A stretch of 64,000 nucleotides of DNA, taken from NCBI RefSeq assembly GCF_046600735.1, contig NZ_JBJMAW010000002.1, forward strand, positions 124,001 to 188,000, read 5' to 3'. The number at the start of each line of letters is the position of its first letter. Positions within the stretch are counted from its first letter, which is position 1. The notes under the pieces were generated by a model. The model had not been told where the DNA came from. It did no database searches and saw only the letters and a program-made list of their open reading frames with translations. Position numbers and translations under genes: made by a program. Of this stretch, positions 1 through 8,799 are shown one piece after another. This DNA comes from Novilysobacter_A longmucuonensis. GTDB taxonomy: Bacteria > Pseudomonadota > Gammaproteobacteria > Xanthomonadales > Xanthomonadaceae.

Positions 1-563
1 CCGGTGGGCTTGTCGGCCGCGGCCGCCGCACGCATCAGGTGCTGGTCGAGTCCATCGGCGGCGCTGAAGCCCAGCGACTGCGCAACGCCGAGCATCAGCG
101 TCAGGTTCACGAACCACGGTTCGAACGCTTCGAGCTGCTCGATCGAGGCGCCGTTGTTGCCGAGCACGTCATCGAGCCGGTCCTGCATCGCCGCAGGCAG
201 CGTGTCGCTGAGGCCGCCGCCGTCGGCGTAGCCGGCCGCCGCCAGGAACTTGCGCGCGGTCGCCGGATCAGCAAGTTGCTCCGGCGGCACTTCGAACACC
301 ACCGCATCGGCCGCGGCGAACGCCTGATCGATGTCGCTGGACAACGGATAGTCGTCGGGCTTGAGCAGATGAAATGAGCCGAGCAGGTACACCGTGCTGC
401 CGCTCCCGACGCTGGACAGCTTCCACAGCAGCGGCACGGGCGCCGCTCGGCCAAGCTCCGCACGCGCTGCACTCGGACTGTCATCGCGGGCCTGCGTGCT
501 GGCCGGTGCGAACAGCAGCGCGAGGACCAACGCTGACAGGCCGAGGCTCTTGAGAGGGTGCAT
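1..563 (-). CDS. TraB/GumN family protein (3' end beyond window)
   Basis: The reading frame starts at the ATG at 563 and runs off the left edge, so about 187 residues are visible. An N-terminal signal peptide (MHPLKSLGLSALVLALLFAPAS...) ends near a TQA-R site, which implies export. The signature LLGSFHLLKPDDYPL near residue 65 is the first conserved block of the TraB/GumN family, whose members are proposed to be metal-dependent peptidases (Tiki-like GX2H motif). The family is common in Xanthomonadaceae, where gumN lies beside the xanthan genes, but this locus is not the gum cluster. It lies 11 bp downstream of the DUF1684 gene and is probably cotranscribed with it. The substrate is unknown. 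Confidence 0.85.
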   Translation of the reverse strand, partial: MHPLKSLGLSALVLALLFAPASTQARDDSPSAARAELGRAAPVPLLWKLSSVGSGSTVYLLGSFHLLKPDDYPLSSDIDQAFAAADAVVFEVPPEQLADPATARKFLAAAGYADGGGLSDTLPAAMQDRLDDVLGNNGASIEQLEAFEPWFVNLTLMLGVAQSLGFSAADGLDQHLMRAAAAADKPT

Positions 564-574
564 GGGCGGGCTCT

Positions 575-1549
575 TCAGTGCGGCGAGGCGTAGGTCTTTT
601 CACCGGCCGCGATCGCCAGCTCGAGCCGGTTCTCCGGCGGCGGCAAGGGGCAGGTCGCGAACGCGGTGAATGCACAGGGCGGGTTGTAGGCGCGGTTGAA
701 GTCCAGGGTGATGCGCCCTTGCGCATCCGGGCGTGGCGCATCCAGGTAGCGGCCAGCGCCATAGCTGCCGTGGCCGCTGGTGCGATCGGCGAAGACCAGG
801 AACAGCGTGTCCTCGCCGTGGTCGAGCGCTTCGATGCGGTGCAGGGTGCCGTCACGCTCGAACTCGATCGCGCCGGGATTGGGCACCTGCTCGATGGTGC
901 CGATGATGTTGGCGATCGGCAGGGTCCTGCCCGGCGGGTGCTCCACGAATTGGCCTGCGACACGCCACTGCTGCCGCGCCGGCCAGTAGTCCAGGCCGCC
1001 GAAACCGACGCGGCCGGGGGCGTCGGCGTGCTTCACCCGCAATGCGTGGCGCGCACCGCGCTTGATCACGGTGGCGAGGCCGCGGCCGTCGTCGAAGCCG
1101 AGCACGCTGGGACCGCCGGCGGCATCGTCGGCGTGCAACTCCGCCGGCCCGGTCAGCGGAGCGCCATCGAGCGTGACCGCCACGCCCTGCTCCGGCACGA
1201 ACCGCGTTGCGCCGGCGTTGAGCTCGATCCTGCCGAGGTGCTCCGGGCCGACCGCCAGGCGGATGCCGTTGTCGGTATCGCTGCCGAAGTGATGCGCGCC
1301 CGGACCGATCCAGTGCAGCCCGACCAGGCTGGTCCAGCCGTCCGACCGGGTAAGCTCGGCGACGCGCTGCTCGCGCCAGCGCTGCTGATCGGCCTGGAAG
1401 GCAGCGAGCTCGGCCGGGCGTTGCGCTTCGCTGGATACGCCATTCTCGCGCTCGCCACCGGAGCATGCGGTCAGCAGTCCGCACAAGCCAAGAGCGGCGA
1501 GCCACACCGGCAAGGGTTTCGAGGAGGAGTTAGGGGAGCAGTTCGCCAT
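575..1549 (-). CDS. DUF1684 domain lipoprotein
   Basis: 324 residues. The ATG at 1549 was chosen over a longer reading because it overlaps the mutL stop as TGATG, which suggests translational coupling, and because it places a lipoprotein signal at the N-terminus (LAALGLCGLLTAC, Cys at about residue 28). The body matches the DUF1684 family: a beta-rich fold with YWPARQQWRVAGQF in the middle and the conserved DFNRAYNPPCAF block near the C-terminus. The biochemical role is not known. The mutL-DUF1684-TraB arrangement looks like one transcription unit. Confidence 0.85.
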   Translation of the reverse strand: MANCSPNSSSKPLPVWLAALGLCGLLTACSGGERENGVSSEAQRPAELAAFQADQQRWREQRVAELTRSDGWTSLVGLHWIGPGAHHFGSDTDNGIRLAVGPEHLGRIELNAGATRFVPEQGVAVTLDGAPLTGPAELHADDAAGGPSVLGFDDGRGLATVIKRGARHALRVKHADAPGRVGFGGLDYWPARQQWRVAGQFVEHPPGRTLPIANIIGTIEQVPNPGAIEFERDGTLHRIEALDHGEDTLFLVFADRTSGHGSYGAGRYLDAPRPDAQGRITLDFNRAYNPPCAFTAFATCPLPPPENRLELAIAAGEKTYASPH

Positions 1550-3411
1550 CAGCGTCCTCGCAGGAACCAGCGGTCGATTTCGGGCAGGCTGAAATGGGCC
1601 CAGGTCGGGCGGCCATGGTTGCACTGGCCGGAGCGCTCGGTGGTCTCCATGTCACGCAGCAGCGCGTTCATTTCCGGCAGGCTCAGGCGCCGGTTGGCGC
1701 GCACCGCGCCGTGACAGGCCATGGTCGAGAGCAGCTCGTCGCGGGCGGCCGTGACCCGCTGCCCGCTCAGCGAGGACCCGCCGCCGTGTTCGCGCAGGTC
1801 GGCCAGCACGTCACGCAGCAGCGCCTCGACATCGCCATGGGCGAGCAGCGCCGGCACACTGCGCAGCGCCAGCGACTGCGGGCCGCTGCGGGTGACCTCG
1901 AAACCGAGCTGCTGCAGCGTCGCGGCCTCGCGCTCGGCGACATCGGCCTCGCGCTCGGATACCGACAGCGTCGCCGGCACCAGCAGGGGCTGGCTGCGCA
2001 GGCCTTTGCCATCGTGCGCGCGCTTGAGCTTCTCGTAGCCGATGCGCTCGTGCGCGGCGTGCATGTCCACCACGATCAGCCCTTCGGCAGACTCGGCCAG
2101 GATGTAGATGCCGTGCAACTGGGCGACGGCGTAGCCCAGCGGCGGCAAGGTCGCCTCGTCGCTGCCCGGCAGCGGCGAAGCCTGGGGAGCGTCCCTTTGT
2201 GGCGTGCCGTACAACGCGACGTAGCCGGCGCGCACCTCGGCCACAGTCGAGCCGGTCGTGGGCGAGTGCTGCAGACCCAGCGGAACCTGCGGCGCAGAGC
2301 CGGCCGACGGGTATCGGTGCGGCGCGAAATGGGCGTGGCCATTGCCTGACACGGCCGTCCGGTTGTCGGCCGACCCGTGCGGCAGCCCCGGCATGCTGCC
2401 AGCACGGGTTTCCGCAAGCGCGGCATGCAGGGTGCGATAGACGAAGTCGTGGATCAGCCGCGAATCGCGGAAGCGCACCTCGTGCTTGGCCGGGTGCACG
2501 TTGACATCGACCCGCCGTGGATCGAGCTCCAGGAACAGCACGTAGGCCGGCTGGCGGCCATGGAACAGCACGTCCGCAAACGCCTGCTTGACCGCGTGGG
2601 CAACGCTGCGGTCGCGCACCGCGCGGCCGTTGACGTACAGGTACTGCTGGTCGGCACTGGCGCGCGAATAGACCGGCCGCGCGATCCAGCCGTGCAGGCG
2701 AAGCCCGGCGCCGCTGTGATCGACGCGCATCGCATTGTTCGCAAATTCCTCGCCGAGGGTCTCGTGCAGGCGCGTGCCCGAGAGCCCCGCATCGGCCAGC
2801 ATGTCGCCCTCGCCCTTCCAGCGCCGCGACGGCTTGCCGTTGTGCGACACGCGCAGCTCCACGTCCGGCCGCGCCAGCGCAAGCTGTCGCAGCCACTCCT
2901 CGATGTGGCCCAGCTCGGTGCGCTCGGCGCGCAGGAACTTGCGTCGCGCCGGCACGTTGAAGAACAGGTCGCGCACCTCGACCGTGGTGCCCAGCGGGTG
3001 TGGCTTCGGCGCGGGCGAGCCGACCCGGCCGCCATCGACCTCCAGCGCGGTGCCATGCACATCCTCGCTGCGGCGCGAGACCAGGGCGAACCGGCTGACC
3101 GACGCAATCGATGGCAGCGCCTCGCCGCGGAACCCGAGCGTCGTGACGCCTTCCAGGTCGTCGAGCGACGCGATCTTGCTGGTGGCGTGGCGCGACACCG
3201 CCAGCGGCAGCTGCCCCGCGGCAATGCCGGCGCCGTCGTCGCGGATGCGGATCAGGCGCACGCCGCCTTCCTCCAGGTCGATGTCGACCCGCGACGCGCC
3301 GGCGTCGAGTGCGTTCTCGACCAGTTCCTTCACCACCGAAGCCGGCCGCTCGACCACCTCGCCGGCGGCAATCTGGTTGATCAGGGTGTCAGGCAGTTGA
3401 CGAATGGTCAC
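1549..3411 (-). CDS. mutL: DNA mismatch repair protein MutL
   Basis: About 620 residues. It is the matchmaker ATPase that couples MutS mismatch recognition to strand incision. The N-terminal GHKL ATPase is complete: NQIAAGEVVERPASVVKEL, then DDGAGI, GFRGEALPSIASVS and the DLFFNVPARRKFL block. After a variable linker, the C-terminal dimerisation domain carries DMHAAHERIGYE, which fits the nuclease motif D-x-H-A-x2-E-x4-E of MutL proteins from organisms without MutH. This protein is therefore probably a latent endonuclease. The start is a GTG (V-T-I-R-Q-L-P) because MutL homologues begin there; a longer frame reaches 3507 but adds an unconserved Arg/Ala-rich leader. It lies downstream of amiC in the same order as in E. 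coli. Confidence 0.95.
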   Translation of the reverse strand: MTIRQLPDTLINQIAAGEVVERPASVVKELVENALDAGASRVDIDLEEGGVRLIRIRDDGAGIAAGQLPLAVSRHATSKIASLDDLEGVTTLGFRGEALPSIASVSRFALVSRRSEDVHGTALEVDGGRVGSPAPKPHPLGTTVEVRDLFFNVPARRKFLRAERTELGHIEEWLRQLALARPDVELRVSHNGKPSRRWKGEGDMLADAGLSGTRLHETLGEEFANNAMRVDHSGAGLRLHGWIARPVYSRASADQQYLYVNGRAVRDRSVAHAVKQAFADVLFHGRQPAYVLFLELDPRRVDVNVHPAKHEVRFRDSRLIHDFVYRTLHAALAETRAGSMPGLPHGSADNRTAVSGNGHAHFAPHRYPSAGSAPQVPLGLQHSPTTGSTVAEVRAGYVALYGTPQRDAPQASPLPGSDEATLPPLGYAVAQLHGIYILAESAEGLIVVDMHAAHERIGYEKLKRAHDGKGLRSQPLLVPATLSVSEREADVAEREAATLQQLGFEVTRSGPQSLALRSVPALLAHGDVEALLRDVLADLREHGGGSSLSGQRVTAARDELLSTMACHGAVRANRRLSLPEMNALLRDMETTERSGQCNHGRPTWAHFSLPEIDRWFLRGR

Positions 3412-3530
3412 GGACGGATGCGCGGCACTGTGCGGGGGCGCACCATGATAGCGGCAGTGAAGTCGCGCCTGCGGCGCTGCTCGGCTTGGTGCGGCGCGGC
3501 GGAGCAAACACGTGGCCCGCCGGGCCTAGT

Positions 3531-3666
3531 GTAGGAGCGGCCCATGGCCGCGAGCTCTTCGCTCACATCGCGAGACGGCCGGGGCCGATGCAGAAGGACC
3601 CCAACGGCGCGACCGCGCTTCGCCGGCCTCGGGTCGACAAGCATCGCGGCCATGGGCCGCTCCTAC
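3531..3666. repeat. REP-type inverted repeat pair (variant)
   Basis: GTAGGAGCGGCCCATGGCCGC at 3531-3551 reappears inverted at 3645-3666, separated by about 95 bp. It is a variant of the GTAGGAGCGGC...GCCGC family that occurs three more times here (8468, 15491, 20078). The mutL-amiC gap (3412-3792) contains this pair and, at 3731-3797, a second short element ending in GGCGCGAAGCGCC that resembles the block at 15060-15085. No gene is visible in the gap. Confidence 0.8.
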
Positions 3667-3792
3667 AGGGGTGGCGACGCGGTCTCGTGGAGCCGAAGCT
3701 TGCTGAGTGGGAACGTCGCCGCTGCGCAGCTTGTAAGTGAGGCAACAGCCACGCTGTTCACTACTTGCTGTTTGCAGGCGCGAAGCGCCGAC

Positions 3793-5280
3793 TCACCGGC
3801 TGCCCCCGACCGAACCACCGGTGCCGGCAGTGGCCCACTGCGCTTCGGCACGGGCGGCGTACATCGTGCCCGGCGGAGGTTGCTGGGTGAAATAGGTATT
3901 GACCCCGTCGAGCAGCGCCCGCGCCACGGTCTTCTGGAACGCGGGGTCGATCAGCCGCTTTTCCTCGTCCGGGTTGGACAGGAACGCGGTCTCCACCAGC
4001 ATCGCCGGCATGTCGGAGGTGCGCAGCACCGCGAAATTGGCATGCTCGATCTGCGGCTTGTGGTTGTTGCCGATGCGCTTGAGGCCGGCCAGCACGTGCG
4101 CGGCGGCGTCCTCGGAGGCTTTCATGTGGCCGCTCTGGGTGAGGTCGAGCAGCACCGAGGCCAGCGTGTTGTTGGTCCTGGCCAGGCTGACGCCGCCGAT
4201 CAGGTCGGCCGCGTTCTCCTTGTCGGCCAGCCAGCGCGCCCGCTGCGACGAGGCCCCGCGCAGCGACAGCACGTAGACCGACGAACCCTTGGCCTTGCGG
4301 TTCTCGGCGGCGTCGGCGTGGATCGAGACGAACAGGTCGGCCTTGGCCGCGCGCGCCAGTTGCGCGCGCTTGTTCAACGGGATAAAGACATCGGTGTCGC
4401 GGGTCAGGTAGGCCTGGAGCCCGGGTGTCGCGTCGACCTGGCGCGCCAGCTCGCGCGCGATCGCCAGGGTGATGTCTTTCTCGCGCTTGCCGGCCTGGCC
4501 GATCGCGCCCGGGTCCTGGCCGCCGTGCCCGGCGTCGATGGCGATGATCAGCGGCCGCATGCCGCGCCCGCGCATCACCTGCTGCAGGGTCTTGCCGGCG
4601 CCGGCATTGGGCTGGCCAGTGGCCAGGCCGGTGGGTATGTCGGTGGGGATCGCAGCCGGCACCGTGGTCTGTACGCCGTTGCTGGCGGCATTGGAGTCGG
4701 CGGCGACGTTGCGCGAAGCGCGCGCCGCCAGTTCGGTGATCAGCCGCGTGGTCGCCGCAGCCGATGCCGCCGCCTGCTGGGCCGCAGTGGGTTCGTGCAG
4801 CGGCGGCGTCGAGGCAGCGAGGCCCGGCCCGGGTAGCGAGGCTTCCGGTGTGGCCACCCGCCCGCTTGCACCATCGCCGTCGCCGGGCCATTCCAGCACC
4901 AGCTTCGGACCGGATGCGCCCTGCTCGATCCGCGGCTGCAGCACGGCGATGCGTTGGGTCAGGTCGAACACCACGCGCGTGGTCCCCGGCGTCGGCTGAC
5001 CGGTGCGGACCGACTGGACCACGCCGTTGCCGGCCGGGATGCGCACGCCGCGGGCGAGCGAAGACTCGGGGAGATCGATCACTAGACGGTCGGGATCGCT
5101 CAGGCGGATGACCTTGAACTCGGCCGCGCGGTCCAGTGCGATTTCCGCGCGCGTGCCGGTGGCGCCGTTGCTGAGCTCCAGACCGGTGATCTGACTGGCA
5201 TGGGCGAGGTTCCAGGTCAGCGCTGCAAGCAGCGCCAGCCCGAGCAGCAGTCTGTGGACAATGGCGCCTTTGGCTCGCAT
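3793..5280 (-). CDS. amiC: N-acetylmuramoyl-L-alanine amidase, AmiB/AmiC type
   Basis: 495 residues. It is a periplasmic zinc amidase that cleaves the bond between MurNAc and the stem peptide during cell separation. The start at 5280 (MRAKGAIVHRLLLGLAL) gives a signal peptide of about 28 residues ending LAHAS; a longer frame adds an unlikely leader. The AMIN domain (residues about 30-115, GTRAEIALD...DPDRLVIDLPES) targets septal peptidoglycan. The catalytic Amidase_3 domain starts at IAIDAGHGGQDPGA (first Zn His), continues with REKDIT (Zn Glu) and FVSIHAD (Zn His), and contains NPDEEKRL near the end. No LysM tail is present, so the layout is AmiC-like. The tsaE-ami-mutL order is conserved across gammaproteobacteria. 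Confidence 0.93.
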   Translation of the reverse strand: MRAKGAIVHRLLLGLALLAALTWNLAHASQITGLELSNGATGTRAEIALDRAAEFKVIRLSDPDRLVIDLPESSLARGVRIPAGNGVVQSVRTGQPTPGTTRVVFDLTQRIAVLQPRIEQGASGPKLVLEWPGDGDGASGRVATPEASLPGPGLAASTPPLHEPTAAQQAAASAAATTRLITELAARASRNVAADSNAASNGVQTTVPAAIPTDIPTGLATGQPNAGAGKTLQQVMRGRGMRPLIIAIDAGHGGQDPGAIGQAGKREKDITLAIARELARQVDATPGLQAYLTRDTDVFIPLNKRAQLARAAKADLFVSIHADAAENRKAKGSSVYVLSLRGASSQRARWLADKENAADLIGGVSLARTNNTLASVLLDLTQSGHMKASEDAAAHVLAGLKRIGNNHKPQIEHANFAVLRTSDMPAMLVETAFLSNPDEEKRLIDPAFQKTVARALLDGVNTYFTQQPPPGTMYAARAEAQWATAGTGGSVGGSR

Positions 5281-5366
5281 GGCCGTAGTCAAGCACCGGA
5301 TCGGGCAGATTGCAAGCACTTTTCCCTTTGTAATCCGTGACCTGCCGCGACTTCCTGCAAAATCGT

Positions 5367-5843
5367 TCAGGAACCGCCCGCAAACGACCCTGTCGCGCTG
5401 CATGCCGCTGCCCAGGCGACCCCCACGTCCGACACCGGTTGCAGCCGGACCTGCCGGCCCTGGCGCTCAATGGCCAGATGCACGATCAGATCCGCGGGCG
5501 GCAGCGCTGCAGCGCCGCGTTCGGGCCATTCGATCAACCACAGCACGGCTTCGTCGCCGTCCAGCCCGAGGAACTCCAACTCGCCGGCATCACCGATGCG
5601 GTACAGGTCCAGGTGCCACGCCTCGCCGCCGGCCGGTAGTGGATAGCGCTCGACCAGGGTGTAGGTCGGGCTGCGGATCGCGCCCGTGACTCCCAACGCA
5701 CGCAGCAAGGCGCGGGCGAGGGTCGACTTGCCTGCGCCGAGGTCGCCGCGCAGGTGCACCACCGCACGTGCCGGCCGCGTCCGCGCCAGTCGTGCGCCGA
5801 GCGCGTCGGTCGCGGCCGGATCGGACAACCAGTAGGCGCTCAT
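5367..5843 (-). CDS. tsaE: tRNA threonylcarbamoyladenosine biosynthesis ATPase TsaE
   Basis: 158 residues, normal for the family. TsaE is the small P-loop ATPase that drives the TsaB-TsaD-TsaE complex making t6A37 in ANN-decoding tRNAs. The Walker A is LRGDLGAGKSTLARALL. RSPTYTLVERY, HLDLYRIGD and LIEWPERG are all conserved TsaE blocks. The start ATG at 5843 overlaps the stop of nnr (ATGA), so the pair is translationally coupled. The C-terminus (SATGSFAGGS) is slightly longer than in close relatives. Confidence 0.93.
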   Translation of the reverse strand: MSAYWLSDPAATDALGARLARTRPARAVVHLRGDLGAGKSTLARALLRALGVTGAIRSPTYTLVERYPLPAGGEAWHLDLYRIGDAGELEFLGLDGDEAVLWLIEWPERGAAALPPADLIVHLAIERQGRQVRLQPVSDVGVAWAAACSATGSFAGGS

Positions 5844-7333
5844 GCGGGTGCGTCCGGGTTCGCGCAGTGGCGCAGCCACGGCATCAGATCGCTGGGCAGC
5901 AGTCCACGCATGCCGCCCTCGGCCGCGGCGCGGTCGCCGGCGACCGCATGCAGCAGGGCGCCGACGCTGGCGGCATCGAACGCGGCCAGGCCCTGCGCGC
6001 GCAATGCCGCGATCACGCCGGTCAGCACGTCGCCCATGCCGGCCACCGCCATGCCTGGATTGCCCGCGGCGATCAGCCGGGGCATCCGATCCGGTGCGGC
6101 GACGATGCTGCCGGCGCCCTTGAGCACGACCACGCAGCCGTAGCGCTTGCACAGCGCGCGCGCCGCGGCGAAGCGGTCTGCCTGCACGCCGGCGGTGCTG
6201 GAGCCGAGCAGGCGTGCGGCTTCGCCCGGGTGCGGCGTCAGGATGGTGTCGGGCGCGAGCACTTGCAGGGATTGCGCCAGCAGATTGAGTGCATCGGCAT
6301 CGAGCACCAGCGGCTTGTCCGCCTGCAAGGCTTGCGACCACAGGTCCCGGCCCCAGCGTTCCTGGCCCAGGCCGGGCCCCAGCGCGATCACGTCGCTGCC
6401 GCCTGTGAGCGGGCCCAGGACATCCGTCGGGTGATCATCGATACCGTGCACCATCACCTCGGGCCGACGCGCCAGCAGCGCGGCGACGTGCGCGCTGCGC
6501 GTGACCACCTCAACCAGTCCGGCGCCGCTGCGCAGCGCCGCTTCCGCCGCCAGCGTTATCGCGCCGCCATGGCCGGGACTTCCTCCGACGCAGAGCACGC
6601 GGCCATGCGCGCCCTTGTGGCTGTCGCGCAGCCGGCGCGGCAGGCTGCGGGCCAGCTGTTGCACGGTCCAGCACTCGGCGCTGCCGGCAATGGCGGTGAA
6701 CTGGTCCGGAGCAAGGTCGAGATCCGCCACTGCCAGGCTGCCGGTGCAGTCGAGCGCTGCACCGGTGCGCAAACCCGCCTTGGCCGCGATGAACTCCAGG
6801 GTGTGCCCCGCGCACACCGCCGCGCCCGGGCGCGCACCCGATCGTGCATCGACGCCGCTGGGCGCATCGAGCGCCAACACCGGCGCGCACTGCCGGTTGA
6901 TAGCCTCGATCAGCCGCGCGGCGTTTTCATCCGCGGGGCGCGACAAACCGATGCCGAACAGCGCGTCGACCAGCAGATCGGTGGCCGGCAGCGCATCGCC
7001 GAACTCCGAAATGCCGCCGCCCGCAGCCTGATATTCGACACAGGCGCGTTCAGCCAGCGCGCCGCGCGGGGCATGCTGCGGCAGCCGCAGTACCTTCACC
7101 GAGCGGCCGGCCGCGCGCGCATGACCGGCCAGCAGGTAGCCGTCGCCGCCGTTGTTGCCGGGCCCGCAGACCACCAGGATGCTCAGTGCCCTCGGCCACA
7201 GCCGCAACGTCTCGCGCCATGCCGCCTGGCCGGCGCGGCGCATCAACTCGTAGGGATCTCCCAGACGCTGCGCCGCGCGCGCCTCGATCGCGCGCAGGGC
7301 ATGGACATCGAACAGGGTCACGGCGTCGGGCAT
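5840..7333 (-). CDS. nnr: Bifunctional NAD(P)H-hydrate repair enzyme (epimerase/dehydratase)
   Basis: 497 residues. It repairs hydrated NAD(P)H. The N-terminal YjeF_N epimerase domain (about 1-210) carries VVCGPGNNGGDGYLLAGH and DALFGIGLSRP. The C-terminal ADP-dependent dehydratase domain (about 220-490) carries VGGSPGHGGAITLAAEAAL, LTPHPGEAARLLG, KGAGSIVAAPD and the ribokinase-like AGNPGMAVAGMGDVLTG. Both halves appear intact. It starts divergently from queG with only 25 bp between the two start codons and overlaps tsaE downstream, the arrangement usual for this neighbourhood. Confidence 0.95.
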   Translation of the reverse strand: MPDAVTLFDVHALRAIEARAAQRLGDPYELMRRAGQAAWRETLRLWPRALSILVVCGPGNNGGDGYLLAGHARAAGRSVKVLRLPQHAPRGALAERACVEYQAAGGGISEFGDALPATDLLVDALFGIGLSRPADENAARLIEAINRQCAPVLALDAPSGVDARSGARPGAAVCAGHTLEFIAAKAGLRTGAALDCTGSLAVADLDLAPDQFTAIAGSAECWTVQQLARSLPRRLRDSHKGAHGRVLCVGGSPGHGGAITLAAEAALRSGAGLVEVVTRSAHVAALLARRPEVMVHGIDDHPTDVLGPLTGGSDVIALGPGLGQERWGRDLWSQALQADKPLVLDADALNLLAQSLQVLAPDTILTPHPGEAARLLGSSTAGVQADRFAAARALCKRYGCVVVLKGAGSIVAAPDRMPRLIAAGNPGMAVAGMGDVLTGVIAALRAQGLAAFDAASVGALLHAVAGDRAAAEGGMRGLLPSDLMPWLRHCANPDAPA

Positions 7334-7358
7334 CGCGCGATTCTATACTTGCAACATC

Positions 7359-8471
7359 GTGAGCCCGTCTTCCGCACCCGCCACCGCCGTCGATCGCGCA
7401 CCCGAGCAGAGCGCAGATTATTTCGCGCTCGCGCAGCGCATCCGCACGCTTGCGCGCGAGTTCGGGTTCCAGCGCTGCGGCATCACCGGCATCGAACTCG
7501 CTGACGATGAGGCCCACCTGCGCGACTGGCTCGCGCAGGGGCTGTACGGATCGATGGACTGGATGGCGCGGCACGGCACGATGCGCGCGCGGCCGCAGGA
7601 ACTGATCCCCGGCACGCTGCGGGTGATCTCGGTCGGTCTGGACTACGGCCGCGACGATGACGAGGCCGCCTGGCAGACCCTGGCCGATGGCGAGCGCGCC
7701 TACGTCGCCCGTTACGCACTCGGCCGCGACTACCACAAGCTGATGCGGCAGCGCCTGCAGCGCCTCGCCGATCGCATCGCCGAACTCGTGGGCCCCTTCG
7801 GTCACCGCGTGTTCGTCGATTCCGCGCCGGTGCTGGAACGCGCACTCGCACGCAACGCCGGGTTGGGCTGGATCGGCAAGCACACCTGCCTGATCGACAA
7901 GGATGGCGGGTCGTGGTTTTTCCTCGGCGAGATCTACGTCGACCTGCCACTGCCCCTGGACGTGCCGGCCACCGCGCACTGCGGCAGCTGCAACCGCTGC
8001 ATCGACGTCTGCCCGACCCAGGCGATCACCGCGCCGTACCGGCTCGATGCACGGCGCTGCATCTCCTATCTGACCATCGAGCATGAGGGTTCGATCCCCG
8101 AGGAACTCCGCGCGCCGATCGGCAACCGCATCTTCGGCTGCGACGACTGCCAACTGGCCTGCCCGTGGAACAAGTTCGCCAAGCGCACCGACGAGCCGGA
8201 TTTCCGCGCCCGCAACGACCTGGATCGCGCCACGCTGGCGGAGCTGTTCGCATGGAGCCAGGCCGAGTTCCTGCAGCGCACCGAAGGCTCGGCGATCCGG
8301 CGCAGCGGCCATGCGCGATGGCTGCGCAATATCGCGGTGGCGCTGGGCAATGCGCCGACCACACCGGAGGTCATCGCCGCGCTGGAGTCGCGGCGAGATT
8401 GCGACGATGCCGTCGTGCGCGAGCATGTCGAATGGGCGCTAACCCGCCACGGCGCGAACCGGCCCCTGTAG
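7359..8471 (+). CDS. queG: Epoxyqueuosine reductase QueG
   Basis: 370 residues from a GTG start. It is a cobalamin- and 4Fe-4S-dependent enzyme that performs the last step of queuosine synthesis on tRNA. The two ferredoxin-like cluster motifs are CGSCNRCIDVCPTQAI (about residue 208) and CDDCQLACPWNKF (about residue 258). The conserved N-terminal stretch is YGSMDWMARHGTMRARP, and FVDSAPVLERALARNAGLGW holds the catalytic Asp region. It is divergent from nnr. Its stop codon (TAG, 8469-8471) lies inside a GTAGGAGCGGC repeat, so the repeat insertion point defines the 3' end of this gene. Confidence 0.95.
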   Translation: MSPSSAPATAVDRAPEQSADYFALAQRIRTLAREFGFQRCGITGIELADDEAHLRDWLAQGLYGSMDWMARHGTMRARPQELIPGTLRVISVGLDYGRDDDEAAWQTLADGERAYVARYALGRDYHKLMRQRLQRLADRIAELVGPFGHRVFVDSAPVLERALARNAGLGWIGKHTCLIDKDGGSWFFLGEIYVDLPLPLDVPATAHCGSCNRCIDVCPTQAITAPYRLDARRCISYLTIEHEGSIPEELRAPIGNRIFGCDDCQLACPWNKFAKRTDEPDFRARNDLDRATLAELFAWSQAEFLQRTEGSAIRRSGHARWLRNIAVALGNAPTTPEVIAALESRRDCDDAVVREHVEWALTRHGANRPL

Positions 8472-8675
8472 GAGCGGCTTCAGCCGCGAGTCCTTGCCTT
8501 CCTCGGATCTGACCGTAAGGCATTGGACGCAGATCAACGCGGAAAGAGCGGATACGAGCAGATCAAAACAGGAGCCTCTTTTCCGCCTTTTTGGCTCTGA
8601 TCCGCGTCAGAATATTTTCGACCGAATCTCCACCTGGTCGCGTCCCGTCCCGATCGCGGCTGAAGCCGCTCCTAC
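8468..8675. repeat. REP-type inverted repeat pair
   Basis: GTAGGAGCGGCTTCAGCCGC begins at 8468, and its reverse complement ends at 8675. The left copy overlaps the queG stop codon. The pair encloses one copy of an unrelated element (8526-8608). No gene is visible between queG and pgi (8472-8799). Confidence 0.9.
8526..8608. repeat. MITE-like element with GACGCGGATCA ends, copy 1
   Basis: An 83-bp element. It begins GACGCAGATCA and ends TGATCCGCGTC (one mismatch in the terminal inverted repeat), with internal CAACGCGGAAAGAGCGGA and TCCGCCTTTTTGGCTCTGA blocks shared with copy 2. It lies inside the REP pair 8468-8675. Confidence 0.8.
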
Positions 8676-8695
8676 AGGTTAGGAGGAAGGCATTC

Positions 8696-8787
8696 GACGC
8701 GGATCAACGCGGAAAGAGCGAATGCAAGTAATTAGAACAGGAGCTTTTGTTCGCTCCTATCCGCCTTTTTTAGCTCTGATCCGCGTC
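8696..8787. repeat. MITE-like element with GACGCGGATCA ends, copy 2
   Basis: A 92-bp element with perfect 11-bp terminal inverted repeats (GACGCGGATCA / TGATCCGCGTC). It is in direct orientation to copy 1 and ends 12 bp from the pgi stop codon. A third copy lies inverted at 11849-11934. Confidence 0.85.
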
Positions 8788-8799
8788 AGAAGCTCTTGC

